Assembly: GCA_011037195.1 (NCBI GenBank)
Contig: JAAEAF010000186.1
Span: forward strand, 164,112 to 228,111
DNA from: Triatoma infestans
Lineage: Eukaryota > Arthropoda > Insecta > Hemiptera > Reduviidae
Length of the DNA stretch: 64,000 nt
Direction: 5' to 3'
The translations under genes were made by a program, and so were the position numbers. Shown here piece after piece: positions 57,756 to 64,000 of this stretch (position 1 is its first letter; each line of letters starts with the position of its first letter). The notes beneath the pieces were generated by a model. The model was not told the origin of the DNA, did not search any database, and saw only the letters and a program-made list of their open reading frames with translations.

Positions 57756-58560
57756 TTGTCAATTTTGCAGCACAAACGCTGAAATTTGGTGGGTCGCTGG
57801 CACAAATGAATCACTTAAGAATAGCGAAGAAAAAATTCCAGAATTTTGATTAGAAATCGAGGGCCAGTACATTTTAGTTGGTGGCCCTGATAAGGGCCGT
57901 TGGCGGTCAGTGGAGCACGCGCACTTTCAAATATTACTCGCAGCCATGGCCTTTGGTTTTCAAGTACGACGAACAGTTTTTCGTCAATATCTTTGACAAT
58001 TTTACGCCACAAACGATGAAATTTGGTAAATCGCTGGCACAAACGCGGCACTAACGATTGGCAAAGAGAAAAGTTTAAAAAAGTGAATTTAAATTGGTGG
58101 CCAGTCTAACTTGACGCCTCAATAACTTTGTCAATTTTGCAGCACAAACGCTGAAATTTGGTGAATCGCCGGCACAAATGCAGCACTAATGATTGATCAA
58201 AAGAAAAATTGAAAAAAGTGAAAATAAAGTTTGTGGCCAGTCTAACTTGACGTCAAGTTGTACTGGCCACTTTTTTTTCTTAATATCTTTGTCAATTTTA
58301 AGGCACAAACGATGAAATTTGGTGAATCGCCGGCACAAACGCAGCACTAACGATTGGTAAAAAAAGAATTTTCAAAAGTCAAATAGAAATTGGTGGCCAG
58401 TCTAACTTGACGTCAACTTGGGCTGGCCACATTCTTTCTTTAATAACTCTGCTAATTATACGGCACAATCGCTGAAATTTTGCAGATCGCCGGCACAAAC
58501 GCGGCACTAACGATGTGCTAAAAATCTTTTAAAAATTCGATGGTGGCCAATCCAACTTGA
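57727..58560 (+). repeat. Tandem array of about 150-bp units inside the BEL pol region
   Basis: Units start GGCCAGTCTAACTTGACG at 57727, 58099, 58235, 58395 and (mutated) 58545. The first gap holds one or two more diverged units. Each unit contains CACAAACGCTGAAATTTGGT, ATCGCCGGCACAAA and GCACTAACGATTG. There is no coding potential. Spacing of 136, 160 and 150 bp shows unit-length drift. Confidence 0.88.
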
Positions 58561-58589
58561 CGGACGTTCCCGGACCTGGGACGCATCCA

Positions 58590-58960
58590 AATACCTCGTC
58601 GTCTGCCCGACGTTCTCCCCCCATCCGTCCAACACCTTGTTGTACTTTGTGACGCCTCTGAATCTGGGTTTGCCGCTGTGGTATACTTACATACTGCTTC
58701 TCCTAATGACCAACCCCATGTTAACCTCTTGACCACTAAGTCAAAAGTCGCCCCTAACAAGTCGCTTTCGCTTCCCCGACTGGAACTTTGCGGAGCCCAT
58801 CTCCTCGCTAAGCTTCTCAATGCCGTTAAATCGCGCATGCTTCCTCAATCGAAGTTTCTAAGGTCGCCTTTTGTGACTCCACCGTTGCTCTGCGTTGATT
58901 TGCTTCGAGAGCCATCGGTGGAAAATGTTCGTGGGGAACCGCGTGCCCGACATCCAAGAC
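58590..58960 (+). pseudogene. BEL/Pao RNase H remnant
   Basis: VVLCDASESGFAAV (first catalytic Asp) and LLTTKSKVAPNKSLSLPRLE with a following AHLLAKLL match the RNase H domain of Pao/BEL pol. The next segment is frameshifted near 58900. Confidence 0.8.
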
Positions 58961-59539
58961 CTCATAGCGCTTCACTCCTGGCGACATGTCTCCACTACGG
59001 ACAATCCCCCAGATTGCGCATCAAGAAGGGTAGCTCCCCATCATCTTCAACACCACCCCCTGTGGTGGAATGGGCCCCGTGGCTCGCTTCCGAATCCGCG
59101 AATTGGCCGAAAACATCGACAGCCGTTGATACGGATTCCGTACAACAAGAGGCCAAACCTACTCCTCTGGTTGTACTGACAGTCACCACCGTTGAAGATG
59201 ATTACATTAATCGCTTCTTCTTCTTCTTAAACGTATCAACGCTTTTTGCTTACGTTTCATCTTCAATTGTCGTAACCCATCCGCGCCTCGCAGAGGCTTT
59301 TTCACCGTTTCCGAACTACAGAGAGCGACCGATACCCTCGTTCGTGCCGTTCAAACTAGGCATCTAGCTAAGGAACTCCAGGAAGCGCAAAACCCGCAGT
59401 CGCGTCATCGTCTGGTGCGCCAATTGCATCTCTTTCTGGACGATCATCATTTACTCCGCGTCGGTGGAAGACTGTCATCCGCCTCCCTTCCTTATAGCTT
59501 TCGCCACCCTGTATTGCTCCTGAAGGATCACTAGTACAC

Positions 59540-60650
59540 GCGGCTTCCTATAGACGACGCCCACGCGCGCTTGCTGCACGCTGGGAGTTGGCTACTCATG
59601 CCTACTTACGCAGGTATTATTGGATATTAGACGGGCGCAACGTAGTGCGCCATCGTATCGGCCGCTATAATAAATGCTTCACTGCTAAGCCTCGCCCCAT
59701 CATCCAACCCCTGGGCGGCTTGCCCCTGGAGCGCATCACCGCTGCTACCGTCTTCATCATCAGTGGTGTGGATTTTGCCGGACCTTTAAGCATTTCGAGC
59801 GCACGCCTCCGTGGTGCCGTTGTCACCAAAGGTTATTTGGTAGCCTTTATTTGCTTTGCTACCAAGGCCGTTCACTTTAAAATAGCTTCTGAGCTTTCCA
59901 CTTCGGCGTTCCTAGCCGCGCTTCGCCGCTCGCGAGGGTTCCCCACAACCATCTTTTCGGACAACAGGACCAACTTTGTGGGAGCCCATAACAAACTTCG
60001 AGAGCTCGGCCGCCTACTCTGCAATGACCAGCATCAGCAGGCCGTCTGCCGCGCTGCCTCGGCGGTAGGTATTGACTGGCGCTTCATTCCGCCCGCAATT
60101 CCACATTTCGGAGGCCTTTGGGAGGCCGCTATAAAATCGGCCAAGCATCACCTTACCCGCGTTATCGGGGACCAACGACTGACATATGAAGAGCTCCTAC
60201 CATCGTTACTGACATCGAGGCCATCCTGAACTCACACCCCCTGTGCGCTCAGATACCTCTGATCCTGAGCACCTAACTCCTGGCCACTTCCTGGTTTTCC
60301 GCCCCTCCTGAGCGTGATGTGCTGACCACACTCAGCATCAACCGCCTTTCCCATTGGCAACTTACCCAGCGGATTCAGCAGGACTTCTGGAAGCGCTGGC
60401 GCCAAGAGTTCCTGCACGCTTCAACAGTGTACTAAATGGATTCTTCCGGCCACGAAGATCACTCCAGGCACTGTCCTCCTTGTGCATCAGGACAACGTTC
60501 CACTTCGTCAATGGCCGCTCGGTCGCATCACCACCCCGCATCCCGGCCGCGATTCCATCAACCGCGCTGCGGATGTCCAAACCGCTTCCGACGTAATTCG
60601 CCGCCCCTTAGCCAAACTTTGTCCATTATCCTCCCAATAAATTCTGAAGT
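59540..60650 (+). pseudogene. BEL/Pao integrase remnant
   Basis: The frame 59588-60229 holds the integrase core with all three acidic residues in context: VDFAGPL, FSDNRTNF and GGLWEAAIK. An upstream zinc-binding part is broken. The C-terminal domain (LSHWQLTQRIQQDFWKRW near 60345) continues in another frame, with a further break near 60430. Confidence 0.85.
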
Positions 60651-60672
60651 CGATGCTTCAGGGCGGGCGGAA

Positions 60673-61211
60673 TGTTGCGTAGTCTTGCCAGTTTGTGTCT
60701 GTATTGGTAACTTCCGCGCGCACCCGCGTCGTCCTGCCAGACATCCTGTTTCTCCCCTTTTTAATTCTCTCCCGCCCATCCTATGGCGCGTTCGCGCCTT
60801 CTGTCGCGTCACCGGATGTTGGTTTCCCCTTCCCCAGCCACCCCCTTTTTCCTGGTTATTCATCCCTTTTCTTCACTTGTGGTTTGGCTCGCTTCACGTG
60901 CGTATATGTGTATTAGTTACCATTTACTGCTTCATCATCAAATTTCACCGCCTCCACAGGTTATTGCGTTCACAACACCGGTCTTTCATCTCTGCCTCCA
61001 CGAAGGAGAGGTCTTATTCGCATACACGAACGCATGCTTCCGTACCGCTTCATTAACCAATTACCTATCTCGCTACTTCCTTTCATACACACCCATACAC
61101 GAACATATTTACAAATATACACAGCCTCCTTTATACCTGTTTACGCTTCCTTGCATCTTTCACAGCTTCTCCGGCTCAACCACTCTTCTCATTCATCATA
61201 ACCGCTTTTTC
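60673..61211 (+). repeat. BEL 3' LTR
   Basis: Follows the purine tract at 60661-60672. About 539 bp, aligned throughout with 55261-55790, ending CATAACCGCTTTTTC. Confidence 0.9.
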
Positions 61212-61480
61212 AAGGTAAGCCAATTAATGCTTTATTGCCTTGTTAATTTACATAATTGCGTGCTTCATTAAGCCTTCTAACGCTTCCGAGGTCACGCCTA
61301 CGCGTTTACACAGATCTTCAAACATTTTGATGAAGTGATCTTCGAATGTGGCTACTCGAAGCACATCGTCTGCGAACTTTAGGTTGTTAATATACTTTCC
61401 ATTTATATTTACACTTATCGGCCCATTGTAATCCTCTAATCCGACACTGCTATAAAAAGAGAGGGAGAAAATCTGTAATA
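61212..61480 (-). pseudogene. RTE/craft-type LINE RT fragment, right side of the BEL element
   Basis: The minus-strand peptide NGKYINNLKFADDVLRVATF includes the catalytic FADD of RT. FSPSLFIAV precedes it in another frame. With 54460-55260 it forms one interrupted element. Confidence 0.68.
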
Positions 61481-61914
61481 CACTAGCAGGTAAAGGTTAA
61501 TCCCATTCCATCAATTTTTTGAGAATTATAGGGCAAAATGATTTCAATTTGATGACCATTCGAAGATTAGATATTTACATTTTAAATTCTTAATCAGTTC
61601 AATAATTTGAAAATTTGGAGGGAAGTATGAATGAGTATAAATTGTTGCTTGACTAGACCACATATAAGTGATTGTAAAAATCAAAATTATTAATTTTTAT
61701 AAAATTTATAAGTAATATTTATAATTATTTTTTATATTGTTTTAATTTGCAAATGTTCCTACTTCACTGATTACTATTTTTTTTAAATGATTTTGATGGT
61801 GGCAGCAGAGGCCGTACCATCTGATTGCAAGTGTGGTTATATGAAAATTTTTTTAAGTATTGAGGTATTTTCATCCATATAATATTTCTATCGAGTGGAT
61901 TCAACTTTTAAAGA

Positions 61915-63154
61915 ATGTTTAATAGAATAATAAACCCAGCGGTTCGGTCTTTGGCCCAAAGACAACGTTATGGTAAAAAAAATTTTTTTTTTCTACTTAA
62001 TTTTGACCTCTTGAAAAACTTATGCAGATTGAAGTTTTCGTCTTTTTTTCTTTCATGTATTTCTCGTAATAGCTTAACGAATTTGAATTGTTATTTTATG
62101 ATAAATAACTAATTTTGATATTTTTAAATTCGTAACTTAATTTGCAAATATAGTGGACTAATATTTCTAATTAACTTTCAACTATTCTTGAATACATATT
62201 CTCTACTTCTTTAAGATTATATTTAATATCGAACAGCTAGCTACAATTTTATAAGCGTCAATTTATTTGACAGTAAAACCCATTTAGTTTCCAAAAATTT
62301 TGCCCTGCAGAATTGTAATTAGCACATTATGAGTAATTGAATGTATTACAGTTGTTAAATAACAAGTAATATTTCAGATTTTGCTCCTCAGTTTTTAAGA
62401 GAATGAGATTCGGATATAACCTAGAAAAAGAAAATTAGTATTATGAATCATTTGATAAATTTTTGAACTTATTGAAACTTTGTTGTTAAATTGATAGATA
62501 GGAATAAAGAATGGTAATTTGTTGGAAAAATGCATTTCATGAAATTGTCAAATTTGTAGCAGCCTTAGCTCCCACAGCGAAGAGATTAACTTCATATAAA
62601 GGGGCTCCACCTCCAGCTACTATGGACGATTTGCCTGTTCCCTGCGGCTCTTGGGAAACGCAGTACAATACCAACCAGGCTAAATACAACATGCACTTGG
62701 CTATCGGAGTTATTTTCACAGTTGTCACAATAATTGCGGTAAAGTTTAAGTAATCATTGTATATTTTAGTTCATATACTGTTTTTTTTTTTACTTTCTCT
62801 TTTGCTGTAAGAGGAAGTATTTTTAGGATTATCAAAAACAAACCTTACATTTATTTGTTACAGTATGTAACAGGTTTACCAATGATTTAATCATCGATTT
62901 ACAAATTTTTGATGAGGAGCGATGAGAACTAGGGCCTTGACTTTGAAAAATATAGAATGTCGCGCCAAAATACATATTTTTGACAAAAAAGCGATTATAC
63001 ATTTAATTTTTTAGTGACCTGTATATATGTGCATCAATGATAGTTTCTTCATGAAAAATGGATGTTTTACTGATTTACTCAATTTTCTTTGTAGGCAAAA
63101 GCATCAGGGCTGATCTACTTGAACTATAGTCCACCATCACTCCCTAAGGAATAA
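61915..63154 (+). CDS. Deltamethrin-resistance (prag01) family small mitochondrial membrane protein
   Basis: Three exons (61915-61972, 62560-62738, 63095-63154, TAA) join in phase to 98 residues. A basic, acid-free N-terminus (MFNRIINPAVRSLAQRQRY) looks like a mitochondrial targeting signal. The family signature MDDLPVPCGSWETQYNTNQ follows, then KYNMHL, one predicted membrane helix (AIGVIFTVVTIIA) and KASGLIYLNYSPPSLPKE. This matches the arthropod family named after mosquito prag01. The small size, presequence and single helix suggest an inner-membrane protein like the small cytochrome oxidase subunits, which is inference. The exon 2 acceptor TTTGTAG|CAG was chosen because it keeps phase with exon 1. 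An ATG at 62511 in the same frame lies in the intron. AATAAA occurs at 63273-63278. Confidence 0.85.
62780..63000 (+). repeat. Family-R-like hairpin in intron
   Basis: TACTTTCTCTT ... AAGAGGAAGTA (62791-62821) reproduces the terminal foldback of family R. The sequence after it is strongly diverged. Confidence 0.4.
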
Positions 63155-64000
63155 TGTTCTGGTTTGGTAGTAGTTATTCAAATTTTGTAACTCAAAATAT
63201 TTGTGACTACAGAATTATTTAGTCGTAATTTAAAACACATATTATTGTTAAAAACTTCAGAATTGCTTATACAATAAAAAGCATTTTTTGTTAATTTCAT
63301 TATTACAAATTCAATTTGTTCCTACATAATAAATAAAGTACGCATTTTGAAATATATAAACTTTTAGTTGTTACCTTGATCAGCTTATTTAACAAGAATC
63401 AGTAACAAGATAATTGCCAGTGTATGGCTTTCTTTGGTAAAAAATAAACTAACAAAGAAATTAAAATGAATAAAAATGTGAGTTTCTGCCCAGATAGATA
63501 GGAAAAAACCATATTCTTTACCGGCAAAGTATGAAACTGATCCCGGACGAGCCCCCATTTATTTTATTACGTCCTGATTTCAAAATGTATTTTAATAGTA
63601 ATCATTTAAAGGTTACATTATTTTACTTAAAGTACCAAAGCTATCGAAACATCATTTGGAATACCATGATTTATTATACTGAAACACTACAATAGAATTT
63701 CCCTAAGTTAACAAATGAATAATAGGATTATTTTTTTAAAGAATATATTTCAAATACACAAAATTTATATGAAATATAATCCGGTATCTGAGTATAAACC
63801 ACGCATGGTATTATATGAAATGCCTAGGCTTGCCGGTAACATATATACCATTTTCTATCTTTTTAGAATATTCGGGCAACTCGGCTGAGCAGTCCATATT
63901 ATATAAACATTTTATTTTGAGTATTTTCAGATTTATCGTTTTTGTTTAAATATATAGAGGAAGTTGCTATGAATCGACGACTGCGACTTGAAAGACATTT
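63155..64000. other. 3'UTR and downstream spacer
   Basis: Polyadenylation signals lie near 63273 and 63330. Beyond them is AT-rich sequence without recognisable coding. Confidence 0.5.

Larger units (their letters stand above)
55261..61211 (+). mobile_element. BEL/Pao LTR retrotransposon, decayed, RT region replaced
   Basis: Two LTRs (55261-55790 and 60673-61211) begin TGTTGCG and end ACCGCTTTTTC. A possible primer-binding site TGGCTTCGCGGCG starts two bases after the 5' LTR. A purine tract GGGCGGGCGGAA precedes the 3' LTR. Between them lie gag, aspartic protease, RNase H and integrase in BEL order, but no reverse transcriptase. A tandem array of about 150-bp units (57727-58560) stands in its place. 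Several frameshifts and stops show the copy is inactive. It is GC-rich compared with the host. Flanking 5-bp sequences (CAGAT left, AAGGT right) do not match, so no target duplication is visible. Confidence 0.92.

Noticed and set aside
57727..58560. CRISPR-like array
   Set aside because: Units are about 150 bp, contiguous and diverged, without short fixed repeats or unique spacers. This is a eukaryotic satellite-type repeat.
58678..59367. A 229-codon host protein
   Set aside because: Its first part is BEL RNase H, and the rest is a frameshifted continuation of the same pol region.
62511..62753. A separate 80-residue gene starting at 62511
   Set aside because: The first 17 codons are intron. 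The acceptor at 62559 and phase joining to exons at 61915 and 63095 reproduce the full family protein.

Overview
This is nuclear DNA from an arthropod, most likely an insect. It is AT-rich, with GT-AG introns, three plus-strand protein genes and one minus-strand gene, and it is heavily invaded by transposable elements. The last gene belongs to the 'deltamethrin resistance' (prag01-like) family, which I know from arthropods and which points to that group. The species cannot be named from the sequence.

Layout. (1) 33-10113, plus: the 3' half of a SCY1-like pseudokinase gene (SCYL2-type), seven exons, with its 5' part outside the window. Its introns hold a degraded R1/LOA-type LINE that was itself hit by a SINE (12-bp target duplication) and by a small inverted-repeat DNA transposon. 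(2) 12096-26906, plus: a complete doublecortin-like kinase (DCLK): two DCX domains, then a full Ser/Thr kinase, eight coding exons, 585 residues. Its introns carry SINEs, LINE pieces, microsatellites and an unclassified repeat family. (3) 31772-51015, minus: a large multi-exon gene for a predicted single-pass membrane protein with four thrombospondin type-1 repeats followed by laminin-G-like segments. It converges on DCLK, and its N-terminus was not found. (4) 55261-61211, plus: an almost full-length but decayed BEL/Pao LTR retrotransposon with both LTRs, gag, protease, RNase H and integrase. Its reverse transcriptase region is missing, and a tandem satellite-like array of about 150-bp units sits in its place. 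It lies inside an older minus-strand LINE. (5) 61915-63154, plus: a small three-exon gene for a 98-residue mitochondrial-type membrane protein of the prag01 family.

The least expected signal is a set of short dispersed repeats carrying hammerhead-ribozyme-like cores: CTGANGA, a stem II hairpin, GAAA, then a self-complementary ACCGGT or ACTAGT and C. The copies lie near 6.6, 6.7, 14.2, 26.1, 38.1, 43.3, 45.1, 45.2 and 53.95 kb. Two of these places hold head-to-head inverted pairs, and one copy lies inside a 156-bp element with perfect 15-bp terminal inverted repeats. Base changes in stems II and III tend to preserve pairing. Such motifs are known from Penelope-like retroelements and retrozymes; assigning them here is inference. 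The host genes show no operon-like or functional linkage. They are unrelated housekeeping and neuronal-type genes separated by repeats.
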